Source: Burkholderiaceae bacterium
Lineage (GTDB): Bacteria > Pseudomonadota > Gammaproteobacteria > Burkholderiales > Burkholderiaceae_F
Length of the DNA stretch: 64,000 nt
Direction of reading: 5' to 3'
Assembly: GCA_019236735.1 (NCBI GenBank)
Contig: JAFAIM010000019.1
Span: 107,756-171,755 of the forward strand
A program made the translations under genes and the position numbers. Of this stretch, positions 17,952 through 25,527 are shown piece by piece; the first letter of the stretch is position 1, and each line of letters begins with the position of its first letter. The notes below the pieces were generated by a model. The model saw nothing but the letters and a program-made list of their open reading frames with translations, did no database searches and was not told the DNA's origin.

Positions 17952-18794
17952 TCATCGCAGCATCCGCCGCAGCCACGCGCTGAGCGCATCCGCCAGCGCG
18001 ACCAGCGCGATGAACACCAGCAGCATCGTCGCCACCTCGTTGCCGGCGAGCATCTTCAGAGAGCTGTCCATCTGTTGCCCCAGTCCCCCGGCTCCGACGA
18101 AACCCAGCACGACCGAGGAGCGGATCGCGCACTCCCAGCGGTAGATCGTGTACGAAGTCAGTTCCGTGGCGGCCTGCGGCAGCAGCCCGTACAGGAACGC
18201 CTGCACGCGGCCGCTACCGTTGGCGAGCAGCGTGCGGGTCGGATGGGCATCGCAGCTCTCCAGGATTTCGGCGAATACCTTGCCCAGCATGCCGCCGTAC
18301 GTCAATCCGATCGCCAACACCCCTGCTGTCGGGCCGAGTCCGACGACCCGAACGAACAGCAGCGCCCACACCAGCTCGGGTACCGTACGCAGCGCCACCA
18401 TCAACACTCTCGCGCACTGTCGGACGGTGGCCGGCCAGGCCGCCATCCTCCCCGCCAGGCTGGAAACCGACAGCGCTGCTGTCGCGACGAACGCGAGCGG
18501 CACAGCCAGTACGAATGCGACGCTGATCCCGGCCGTCGCAATCGCCACTGTGCGCCAGGTCTCGCGTGCGACCAGCCGCAGGAAATCCGCATCGACCGCC
18601 GGGGGGACGAAGCTTGCGAGGAAATGCGCGGTCGCGCTCAGGCTGCGCGCTTCGAGCATTCGCCAGGGGCGGAACTCGGTCAGTTGTACCAGCGGCCAAA
18701 GCAGCAGTAGGCTGGCGAGCAACCAAGCGGTGCGGCGTCGCGCTGATGGATCGCGTTCGGACAGAGGATGAGCGACAGGATCGAGCGAGCTCAC
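17952..18794 (-). CDS. PhnE-like ABC permease, first copy (putative selenium oxyanion importer)
   Basis: The 280-residue permease homologous to its downstream neighbour, with EAA loop TLLANGSGRVQAFLYGLLPQ and the RWECAIRSSVVLGFVGAGGL ending shared with PhnE proteins. It starts at GTG 18794, one base overlapping the TAG of the ATPase gene (TAGTG), so translation is coupled. Confidence 0.85.
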   Translation of the reverse strand: MSSLDPVAHPLSERDPSARRRTAWLLASLLLLWPLVQLTEFRPWRMLEARSLSATAHFLASFVPPAVDADFLRLVARETWRTVAIATAGISVAFVLAVPLAFVATAALSVSSLAGRMAAWPATVRQCARVLMVALRTVPELVWALLFVRVVGLGPTAGVLAIGLTYGGMLGKVFAEILESCDAHPTRTLLANGSGRVQAFLYGLLPQAATELTSYTIYRWECAIRSSVVLGFVGAGGLGQQMDSSLKMLAGNEVATMLLVFIALVALADALSAWLRRMLR

Positions 18795-19723
18795 TAGCGC
18801 CAGACCATCGGCAGTTCGCTGGGGCCCGCTTCTTCGAGGGGTTGATCGTCGGCCTCCGCGACGGGCTGCGAATGCGCGTACAGAGCGCTCAACTGGCCGG
18901 ACGTGACTTGCGATGCCGGTACATCGAAGTGAACGCTACCGTCGCGCAACCCGATCACCCGCGGAAAACTCGCCAGGGCCATTTCGACCTGATGCATCGA
19001 GACGATCAGCGTGACGCCGCGCCGCGTGGCCTCCTGGCGCACGGCCTGCAGTGCCCGCGCCGCGCGCACCGGGTCGAGTGCAGACAGCGGCTCATCCAAC
19101 AGCCACACGCGCGCCGGCGCGAGCAGCGCGCGCGCAAGGTTGACACGCTGGCGCTCTCCGCCCGACAGTCGATCGACCCGATCGAAAATCCGCTCTGCCA
19201 GATCGAACTGGGCGAGTGCTCGGCTCGCCGCGCCGATGCCGAGCGGGTACAGCAGCGAACGGGCGCTGCTCACCAGGCTCATCGCCGGCAAGCGTCCAGC
19301 GAGCACCGCCGTCACCACGCGCTGGCGCGGCGGCAACGGCGGCACTTGCGGCGCGAGGAAGAGGCGACCGCGCAGCTGCCGGCGCCGGCGCGCGTCCAAC
19401 CCCCATGGTTCCTGCCCGTCGATGAGAACCCGTCCCAAATCGGCGCGGAGGCACGCTGCCGCCACGTGCAGCAACGTCGTCTTGCCCGCTCCCGAAGGGC
19501 CGACCACTGCCACGTGTTCGCCGGCACCGACGCGCAGCTCGACCTGGTCGAGCGCGGGCCGCGGCCGTGTACCGGCGTACCGTACGGTCACCCGCTCCAC
19601 GTGCACGCTCGAACCGTCTTGCAGCGCCACCTCCGCCGCTGCGCCCGCCAGCGCGCGCGCGCGGTGCGGCGGCGCGCCGAGGGCGCCGTCGGGTGCCTGC
19701 CCCGCGGGCAGCGTGCCGCTCAC
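18794..19723 (-). CDS. PhnC-like ABC transporter ATPase (putative selenium oxyanion importer)
   Basis: The 309-residue ATPase has Walker A GPSGAGKTT, a clean LSGGERQRVNLARAL signature, Walker B VWLLDEPLSALDP and the switch His in SMHQVEMA. An extra N-terminal stretch of about 40 residues, rich in Ala and Pro, precedes the domain, so the real start may lie further in. The GTG at 19723 overlaps the stop of the binding-protein gene (GTGA). It powers the two PhnE-like permeases encoded downstream. Confidence 0.85.
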   Translation of the reverse strand: MSGTLPAGQAPDGALGAPPHRARALAGAAAEVALQDGSSVHVERVTVRYAGTRPRPALDQVELRVGAGEHVAVVGPSGAGKTTLLHVAAACLRADLGRVLIDGQEPWGLDARRRRQLRGRLFLAPQVPPLPPRQRVVTAVLAGRLPAMSLVSSARSLLYPLGIGAASRALAQFDLAERIFDRVDRLSGGERQRVNLARALLAPARVWLLDEPLSALDPVRAARALQAVRQEATRRGVTLIVSMHQVEMALASFPRVIGLRDGSVHFDVPASQVTSGQLSALYAHSQPVAEADDQPLEEAGPSELPMVWR

Positions 19724-20634
19724 AACAGTCCTGCGCTGCGTGCCGCCTTCTCGATTCCCTGGTAGTTCTCGGGCCGGGTCGGAATGAAACGCGAGGCGCG
19801 CTGCAGGTCGAGGATCTGCTTGCCCTCAGCGGTGTCGGCACTGAGGTCGAGAAACGCCTGGCGCAGCCGCTCGCGCAGCTGGGCCGGCATCCTGCTGCTT
19901 ACCGACCAGTTGTAGTCGTAGTACGGCGGTGTCGTGTAGAACACCTTGACCTCGTTCGGGTCGACCTTGTGATCCGCTACGAGTTTCTCCCATACCGAGA
20001 TGTTGACAGCTCCCGCGTCGACCTTGCCGCCGGCCACTGCCGCGACGGTGGCATCGTGCGCACCGGAGAAGCTGATGCGGCCCATGTCGCGGTCCGGATC
20101 GATGCCGGCCTGCAGTAGGAAGCTGCGCGGCATCAGATGCCCGGATGTGCTGGACTGTGACCCGAAACTGAAGGTGCGCCCTTTCAGATCCGACAATGAT
20201 CGGATTCCGCTCGATGCCGAGGTAATGAAGACCGACCGGAACTGCTGATCTTCGGCGCGCTGCACGAGCGGAGTCACCTGTCCGCCAGAACGCGCGTTGG
20301 CCTGCACGAACGTGAAACCGCCGAACCACGCCAGGTCCACTTTGCCGTTGATGAGCGCCTCGACCGCCGCTGCGTAGTCGGTCACGGGCGTCCACTGCAC
20401 GGGCATCCCCAGCTTCGCTTGCAGGTACTTCCCGAGCGGCTCGAACTTGCGCGCGAGTTCCGTTGGCGCCTCGTCCGGGATCGCGGTCACGCGCAGAACC
20501 TGCTGCGCATCGTCCGCTGCAGCCGCAAAGCTGGCCGGCGCGAATGCGCCCGCCAGCACGAAGGCCGCCCAGAGCACACGAGCGAAGTAACGGGCGGCAC
20601 GGTTCGAATGCGAGCGGCTGGGGCGGTTCTTCAT
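19720..20634 (-). CDS. PhnD-like periplasmic binding protein, putative selenate-type ABC transporter
   Basis: The 304-residue periplasmic receptor has a signal peptide (residues about 15-41) and the PhnD fold: RVTAIPDEAPTELARKFEPL, GKVDLAWFGGFTFVQA, SSTSGHLMPRSFLL and GAHDATVAAVAGGKVDAGAV. It closely resembles the branch of PhnD proteins named in databases as putative selenate ABC transporter binding proteins, which sit next to selD. It begins 17 bp after the senA stop on the same strand, a strong sign of cotranscription with selenoneine synthase. The selenium ligand is inference from family and context. Confidence 0.85.
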   Translation of the reverse strand: MKNRPSRSHSNRAARYFARVLWAAFVLAGAFAPASFAAAADDAQQVLRVTAIPDEAPTELARKFEPLGKYLQAKLGMPVQWTPVTDYAAAVEALINGKVDLAWFGGFTFVQANARSGGQVTPLVQRAEDQQFRSVFITSASSGIRSLSDLKGRTFSFGSQSSTSGHLMPRSFLLQAGIDPDRDMGRISFSGAHDATVAAVAGGKVDAGAVNISVWEKLVADHKVDPNEVKVFYTTPPYYDYNWSVSSRMPAQLRERLRQAFLDLSADTAEGKQILDLQRASRFIPTRPENYQGIEKAARSAGLL

Positions 20635-20651
20635 GGTGTTCTCTCAGAGGT

Positions 20652-21890
20652 CTATTCGGCGCAGGTGCGAAAGCCCGCGAAGATATCATTTCGCTCCGGC
20701 AGGAAGAAATTGCGATAGCGCGGATGACGCAGGCGCGGATGCGCCGCGAACGATCCACCCTTAAGCACGCGGCGCGAGCCGAACCAGGGCGATGAGTAGT
20801 CGCGATACGGGTGCGGTGCAAACCCTGGATATGGCTCGAAAGCAGAGGCGGTCCATTCCCACACCTGGCCGAACCGCATTTGCGCCCGAGCGGAAGAATG
20901 CCGCTCAGAAAGCGCCGCCATTTCCCACTCGGCCTCGGTCGGCAGCCGCCGCCCCGCCCACCGACACCACGCCTGCGCCTCGTGCCATGTCACGTTGACG
21001 GCCGGCGCATGCTCGTCGATCGCATCCCAACGACCGAAGCGCTTCTGCTGCCATCCGCTGCCCGCCCGGCGCCAGTAGCGCGGGCAACGCGCGCCGGCGC
21101 GCTCGCGCCAGGCCCAACCTTCGGAGCTCCAATGTTCCGGGTGCTGGTAAGCACCGGCTGCGACGAAGGCGGCGAATGCCCCGTTGTCGACCGGCACAGC
21201 GTCGATCTGGAAACGCTGCACATCGACTCGATGCGGCATCAGTTCGTTGTCGAACGCGAAGCTACCCTCCTCGGCCCCCAGCTGGAAGCTCGCAGTTTCG
21301 AATATGAGCTGGGCCGGCGAATCGCCGCGGGCCGCCTCGGGTGCCGCGGGCGGGTCGAGCTCCAACGGTATCCCCAGCGAATTGGCCATGTACACGGCGG
21401 CCTCGTGATGCATGTCCTCGTGCATCAGCGTCAGCCAAGCGAAGTACAGCGTACCGTCCTCCCTCGACTCGCCGTGCGCCACGATCTTCAGCGTTTGCTC
21501 CAGCGAGCGGGCCAGGTACGAGCGCGTCGGATTTGCATCCGGCAGCGGCAGATGCCAGCGCGTCGTATGCTCGATCCGGCTCGAGTCATAGAGCGAGTCC
21601 GAATCAGGCAGCCGCGATGCGGTGCGCCGCACCAGCGGATCAGCCCCAACCCCGCGCTGGCGCTGCGGATTGCGACCGATCCAGTATTCCTGGAACCAGC
21701 CTACATGCCCGAGTTCCCACAGCGGGGGGTTCACCTCCGGCGAATAGGGGATGCGAAAGCCCGTCGCCGCGAGCGCTCGTTCGTAGGCCGCGAACGTCTG
21801 CAGCGTGCGGGCGCGGCTGTCGACAAGCGCCGCCCCGAGCCGCTCCGGGTCGGGTCTGCGGATCAAGACCGGATCGTCGACGATCGCCAT
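20652..21890 (-). CDS. senA: Selenoneine synthase SenA (EgtB-like, DinB plus FGE-sulfatase domains)
   Basis: The 412-residue, non-heme iron enzyme joins a selenosugar to hercynine (trimethylhistidine) by oxidative C-Se bond formation. The N-terminal DinB-like domain holds the three iron ligands: His62 in LGHVGWFQEYW, and His157/His161 of the H-x3-H-x-E motif in MHEDMHHEA. The C-terminal formylglycine-enzyme-like domain ends GGSFAAHPRL...RNFFLPERNDIFAGFRTC. This layout is shared with EgtB and OvoA; assignment to SenA rests on the adjacent senB and selD genes, the published hallmark of selenoneine clusters. It heads an apparent operon with the ABC importer and is divergent from senB over 17 bp. 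No EgtD (hercynine synthase) is in the window. Confidence 0.88.
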   Translation of the reverse strand: MAIVDDPVLIRRPDPERLGAALVDSRARTLQTFAAYERALAATGFRIPYSPEVNPPLWELGHVGWFQEYWIGRNPQRQRGVGADPLVRRTASRLPDSDSLYDSSRIEHTTRWHLPLPDANPTRSYLARSLEQTLKIVAHGESREDGTLYFAWLTLMHEDMHHEAAVYMANSLGIPLELDPPAAPEAARGDSPAQLIFETASFQLGAEEGSFAFDNELMPHRVDVQRFQIDAVPVDNGAFAAFVAAGAYQHPEHWSSEGWAWRERAGARCPRYWRRAGSGWQQKRFGRWDAIDEHAPAVNVTWHEAQAWCRWAGRRLPTEAEWEMAALSERHSSARAQMRFGQVWEWTASAFEPYPGFAPHPYRDYSSPWFGSRRVLKGGSFAAHPRLRHPRYRNFFLPERNDIFAGFRTCAE

Positions 21891-21907
21891 GCGCTATAAG
21901 ACTAACG

Positions 21908-22903
21908 ATGCCACACCCCAGTGCAATCATCGTCTGTCCGGCCGTGCCGCAAAGCAACAACGGCAATTGGCGCACTGCCGAGCGCTGGCGCAGGATGCTT
22001 GCGCCGATGGTGCGCGCCACGATCGCGCAGCAATGGAATGGAGAGACGCACGCGTTGATGCTGGCGCTGCATGCGCGCCGTTCAGCCGCCTCGATTGCCG
22101 CCTGGGACCGCTCGCGCGCGCGTAGAGTGAAAGAAGGCAAAGGGCAGCCGCGGCCCCTGATCGTCGTGCTGACCGGGACGGACCTGTATCGCGACATTCG
22201 CTCGGATGCCGGGGCGCACCGATCGATGCGGGTCGCCGATGCGCTGGTCGTGCTGCAGGAGCGCGGGTTACGGTCTTTGCCGGCTGCGGTGCGCGGCAAG
22301 GGCGCCGTCATCTATCAGTCCTGCTCGCGCCGCAGGTCCGTGCGCAAGACAGGGCGGCATCTGCGCGCGGTGATGGTGGGCCACCTTCGCGACGAAAAAT
22401 GCCCGCAGACTCTGTTCGCGGCTGCGCGGCTGCTGCGACATCGCAATGACATCAAGATTGACCATGTGGGGGCCGCGCTCACTCCCGGACTCGCCCGCAG
22501 CGCGGCAGCGACCGCGCGCGCGTGTCCAAACTACCGCTGGCTGGGCGCGCGGCCACACGCAGACACTCTGCGCAGAATCCAACGCGCACACTTGCTGATC
22601 AACGCAAGTTCGATGGAAGGCGGCGCGCACGCGATCCTCGAAGCGGTTCGCACCGGAACGGCAGTGCTGGCGTCGCGCATCGATGGCAACGTCGGTATGC
22701 TGGGGGAGGACTACCGCGGCTACTTCCCGCTGATGGATGCAGCCGGTCTCGCGCGGCTGCTGCAAAGGTGCCGCGACGAACCGCAGCTGCTGGCGCTGTT
22801 GGATCGGCAGTGTCGCGCGCGCGCACCCCTGTTTCACCCGCGGCGCGAGCAGCAGGCCCTGAGGCGGCTGGTTTCGCGTCTGCTCTTTCGGAGAAATGGA
22901 TGA
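21908..22903 (+). CDS. senB: Selenosugar synthase SenB (GT-B glycosyltransferase-like)
   Basis: The 331-residue protein is a GT4-type glycosyltransferase. By family it uses selenophosphate and a UDP-sugar to make a selenosugar, the selenium donor for SenA. Visible marks are PSAIIVCPAVPQSNNGNWRT at the N-terminus, LIVVLTGTDLYRDI, LRAVMVGHLRDEKCPQTLF, and the nucleotide-sugar site INASSMEGGAHAILEAV with its E-x7-E spacing. The ATG at 21908 is the first reasonable start; the frame upstream reads antisense through senA. Its TGA overlaps the SelD start (ATGATGG at 22900). Confidence 0.88.
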   Translation: MPHPSAIIVCPAVPQSNNGNWRTAERWRRMLAPMVRATIAQQWNGETHALMLALHARRSAASIAAWDRSRARRVKEGKGQPRPLIVVLTGTDLYRDIRSDAGAHRSMRVADALVVLQERGLRSLPAAVRGKGAVIYQSCSRRRSVRKTGRHLRAVMVGHLRDEKCPQTLFAAARLLRHRNDIKIDHVGAALTPGLARSAAATARACPNYRWLGARPHADTLRRIQRAHLLINASSMEGGAHAILEAVRTGTAVLASRIDGNVGMLGEDYRGYFPLMDAAGLARLLQRCRDEPQLLALLDRQCRARAPLFHPRREQQALRRLVSRLLFRRNG

Positions 22904-24003
22904 TGGATGCAGCAGCTGGCTCGACAGGAACCGGCTTGAAGCAAGGCGACTCCGCGCCGCCCAGGCTGACCTCGTTATCGCACGGCGGCGGTTGCGGTTG
23001 CAAGATCGCGCCGGGCTTGTTGTCGGAGATCCTGCGCACCACCGCGCGAATGCCGGTTCCCCCTGAGCTTCTGGTCGGCATCGAGACCGCCGACGACGCA
23101 GCGGTGTACCAACTGAACGACGAGCAGGCGCTGGTGGCAACCACCGACTTTTTCATGCCGATCGTCGACGATCCGTACGATTTCGGCCGCATTGCTGCGA
23201 CCAATGCCATTTCGGATGTTTACGCGATGGGCGGGAGGCCGATCTTTGCGCTGGCACTGGTTGGCATGCCGGTGAACGTGCTTCCGGTGCAGGTGATACG
23301 CCGCATCCTGGAAGGGGGGGAAGCGGTATGCGAAAGCGCCGGCATTCCGATCGCCGGGGGCCATAGCATCGATTCGGTCGAACCGATCTACGGCTTGGTG
23401 GTGCTCGGCCTGGTGCACCCGGCGCGTATCAAGCGAAACCGCGACGCGAAAGTGGGCGACCGCGTGTTGCTGGGCAAGCCGATCGGCGTCGGCATCTATT
23501 CGGCCGCGCTGAAGAAGGAGCGGCTGGATGCGGCCGGCTACGCGAACATGGTTGCAAACACGACTCGTCTGAACACGCCTGGTCCGGACCTGGCAACGAT
23601 CGACGGTGTGCATGCCTTATCCGATGTCACGGGCTTCGGGCTTGCCGGCCACTTGCTGGAGATCGCGCGTGGCTCTGGCTGTCGCATTCGCATCGACTGG
23701 AAGCGCGTCCCGGTTTTGCCCGGTGTGCGGGAACTGGCCGCAGCCGGGTTCGTCACCGGGGCTTCTGGCCGAAACTGGGCAGGCTACGGCGCGCAGGTGC
23801 GGCTGCCGGGAGGATTTTCGCAGACGGAACAGGGCCTTTTGACCGATCCACAGACCAGTGGAGGCCTTCTTGTGACCTGCGCTCCTGCTGCGGTAGAGCG
23901 GGTGCTCGCGGTCTTCCGTCGGCACGGCTTTGACACGGCGTCCGAAATCGGAGAAGTGCTAGCGCCGGAGGGGCAGATCCAACTGGAAGTCGCTCTGTCC
24001 TAG
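22900..24003 (+). CDS. selD: Selenide, water dikinase (SelD/SenC)
   Basis: The 367-residue enzyme makes selenophosphate from selenide and ATP. The N-terminal Gly-rich loop GGGCGCKIAP (about residues 29-38) holds the catalytic Cys-Gly-Cys-Lys; it is Cys, not selenocysteine. Further marks are DDAAVYQLNDEQALVATTDF, DPYDFGRIAATNAISDVYAM and the GGHSIDSVEPIYGLVV segment. The length is normal for SelD. Start at ATG 22900, overlapping the senB stop. In this setting its product most likely feeds SenB. I see no selA, selB or Sec-tRNA gene here, and the nearby formate dehydrogenase has Cys in its active site. Confidence 0.92.
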   Translation: MMDAAAGSTGTGLKQGDSAPPRLTSLSHGGGCGCKIAPGLLSEILRTTARMPVPPELLVGIETADDAAVYQLNDEQALVATTDFFMPIVDDPYDFGRIAATNAISDVYAMGGRPIFALALVGMPVNVLPVQVIRRILEGGEAVCESAGIPIAGGHSIDSVEPIYGLVVLGLVHPARIKRNRDAKVGDRVLLGKPIGVGIYSAALKKERLDAAGYANMVANTTRLNTPGPDLATIDGVHALSDVTGFGLAGHLLEIARGSGCRIRIDWKRVPVLPGVRELAAAGFVTGASGRNWAGYGAQVRLPGGFSQTEQGLLTDPQTSGGLLVTCAPAAVERVLAVFRRHGFDTASEIGEVLAPEGQIQLEVALS

Positions 24004-24047
24004 ACTGCTTTTCCAGACCCGCTTTTGCACGCAGCACGAATATGCCC

Positions 24048-24105
24048 ATATGTCCCGCGCGACATATTTTGGGTCCCCAAAAACTTCTATCATCTGATAT
24101 CAGAT
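24048..24105. promoter_or_regulatory. Three palindromes in the fdhD upstream region
   Basis: Within 58 bp there are ATATGTC-(6)-GACATAT (24048-24054 and 24061-24067), TTTTGGG-TC-CCCAAAA (24067-24082) and the perfect 14-bp palindrome ATCTGATATCAGAT (24092-24105). The segment is AT-rich against its surroundings and lies just before the first gene of the formate dehydrogenase group, so it probably holds the promoter and dimeric regulator sites. The regulator is unknown. Confidence 0.6.
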
Positions 24106-24121
24106 ATACCAGGCAAATCCC

Positions 24122-24949
24122 ATGGGTGCCCCGCCATCGCTGCCGCTGCTGACGCAGGCTGCCCGTCCTTCGACGTTCGAGATCACCGCAATCAATGAGA
24201 AGGGCGAGGCATTGCCCGTTTCGATCGCGGGCGAATATCCGCTGACGCTGTTCCTGGACGGGCGTGAAATCGCGACGCTGATGACGCTGGGAACCTGTCC
24301 CGAGGCCCTTGCGCTCGGCTATCTGCGCAACCAGCAGCTGGTCTCGGATATTGGGCAAGTCGCATCGGTCCACGTCGACTGGGATCAACACGCCGTCACG
24401 ATCGCGACCCGCGATGGTCGGAGCGGAAACCGCGTTCGCCTGAGCCAGCGCAACGGCACGGTCGCCAGCGGTATCGGCACGCTGATGGACACACTGATGC
24501 AGGGACTGGAAAGCATCCGTTTGCCCAGCGATGCCCACCTGGACTCGGCGCGGCTGCTTGCGCTGGCGCGTCAGGTTCGCCAGTTGCAGACGATCCATGA
24601 GAAGGCCGGAGCAGTGCACGGATGCGCACTGGCGCAGATCGGAACGCAACGGGTCGATGTGCTGATGTTCCTCGAAGATGTGGGCCGCCATAACGCGACC
24701 GATGCGGTCGCCGGCCGCATGTGGCTCGACGGCCTGGACGGAGCCGACAAAGTGCTGTTCACGACCGGCCGGATGACGTCAGGGATGGTGCTGAAGGCTG
24801 CGATTATGGGGATCCCGTTTCTGATCTCGCGCAATGGAATCACACATGCGGGCTGGCAGATCGCCCGCCAGGCAGGTGTCACCGCGATCGGGCGTGTCCA
24901 GGGGCAGCACTACCTGGTCTACACCGGTGCGGAGCGCTTCTCCCGATGA
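24122..24949 (+). CDS. fdhD: Formate dehydrogenase accessory sulfurtransferase FdhD
   Basis: The 275-residue protein transfers sulfur to the molybdenum cofactor of formate dehydrogenase. It shows EYPLTLFLDGREIATLMTLG, PEALALGYLRNQQL, the AGAVHGCAL loop that carries the family's Cys region (here a single Cys rather than C-x-x-C), and VLMFLEDVGRHNATDAVAG. The C-terminus has FTTGRMTSGMVLKAA and FLISRNG, both typical. It starts the fdhD-mobA-fdhB-fdhA operon; its TGA overlaps the mobA start (ATGA). Confidence 0.92.
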   Translation: MGAPPSLPLLTQAARPSTFEITAINEKGEALPVSIAGEYPLTLFLDGREIATLMTLGTCPEALALGYLRNQQLVSDIGQVASVHVDWDQHAVTIATRDGRSGNRVRLSQRNGTVASGIGTLMDTLMQGLESIRLPSDAHLDSARLLALARQVRQLQTIHEKAGAVHGCALAQIGTQRVDVLMFLEDVGRHNATDAVAGRMWLDGLDGADKVLFTTGRMTSGMVLKAAIMGIPFLISRNGITHAGWQIARQAGVTAIGRVQGQHYLVYTGAERFSR

Positions 24950-25527
24950 TCGAAGGTTTGCGCGTCACAGGCGTGGTGCTCGCCGGTGGCCTCGGGCGGC
25001 GCATGGGCGGCGTCGACAAAGGCCTGCGCCCACTGCGAGGACGGCCAATGGTGCAGTGGGTGCTGGAGCGCTTTTCGCCGCAGGTTGACGAAGTGATGAT
25101 CAACGCGAACCAACACCTCGACGAGTACGCCGCGTTCGGCTGGCCAGTCGTGCAGGACCGCGTTGCAGGCTTTGCCGGCCCGCTTGCGGGCTTGCACGCT
25201 GCGCTCTCGGCGACGTCTTCGCCGCTTGTGGCGACGGTGCCGTGCGACTCGCCGTTCCTGCCGCTCGACCTGGTCGAGCGCCTGACAGGCGCGTTGGAGC
25301 AGCACGGTGTCGATCTGGCCGCGGCTCGCGCCGGCGAGCGGAGCCACCCGGTGTTTTGCGTCTGCCGGCATTCCCTGCTCGCACGCCTGGACGCTTTCCT
25401 GGCGGGCGGCGGTCGCAAGGTAGAGCAGTGGCATGGAACCCTAGCTGCGGTCGAGGTGGATTTCGACGACCAGGCCGAAGCCTTCAGCAATATCAACACT
25501 CCTGAAGAACTCGCGCAGTTCGAATGA
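24946..25527 (+). CDS. mobA: Molybdenum cofactor guanylyltransferase MobA
   Basis: The 193-residue protein attaches GMP to molybdopterin to give the guanine dinucleotide cofactor used by formate dehydrogenase. It opens with the nucleotide-binding VVLAGGLGRRMGGVDKGL and contains the Asp-bearing VATVPCDSPFLP and the late FSNINTPEEL. Start and stop both overlap neighbours by four bases (ATGA at 24946 and 25524), so the gene is tightly coupled to fdhD and the dehydrogenase. Confidence 0.92.
   Translation: MIEGLRVTGVVLAGGLGRRMGGVDKGLRPLRGRPMVQWVLERFSPQVDEVMINANQHLDEYAAFGWPVVQDRVAGFAGPLAGLHAALSATSSPLVATVPCDSPFLPLDLVERLTGALEQHGVDLAAARAGERSHPVFCVCRHSLLARLDAFLAGGGRKVEQWHGTLAAVEVDFDDQAEAFSNINTPEELAQFE

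Noticed and set aside
16534..20634. Phosphonate uptake and use operon
   Set aside because: Although the receptor, ATPase and permeases resemble PhnDCE, there are no C-P lyase or phosphonatase genes, and the strand and spacing link them to senA.
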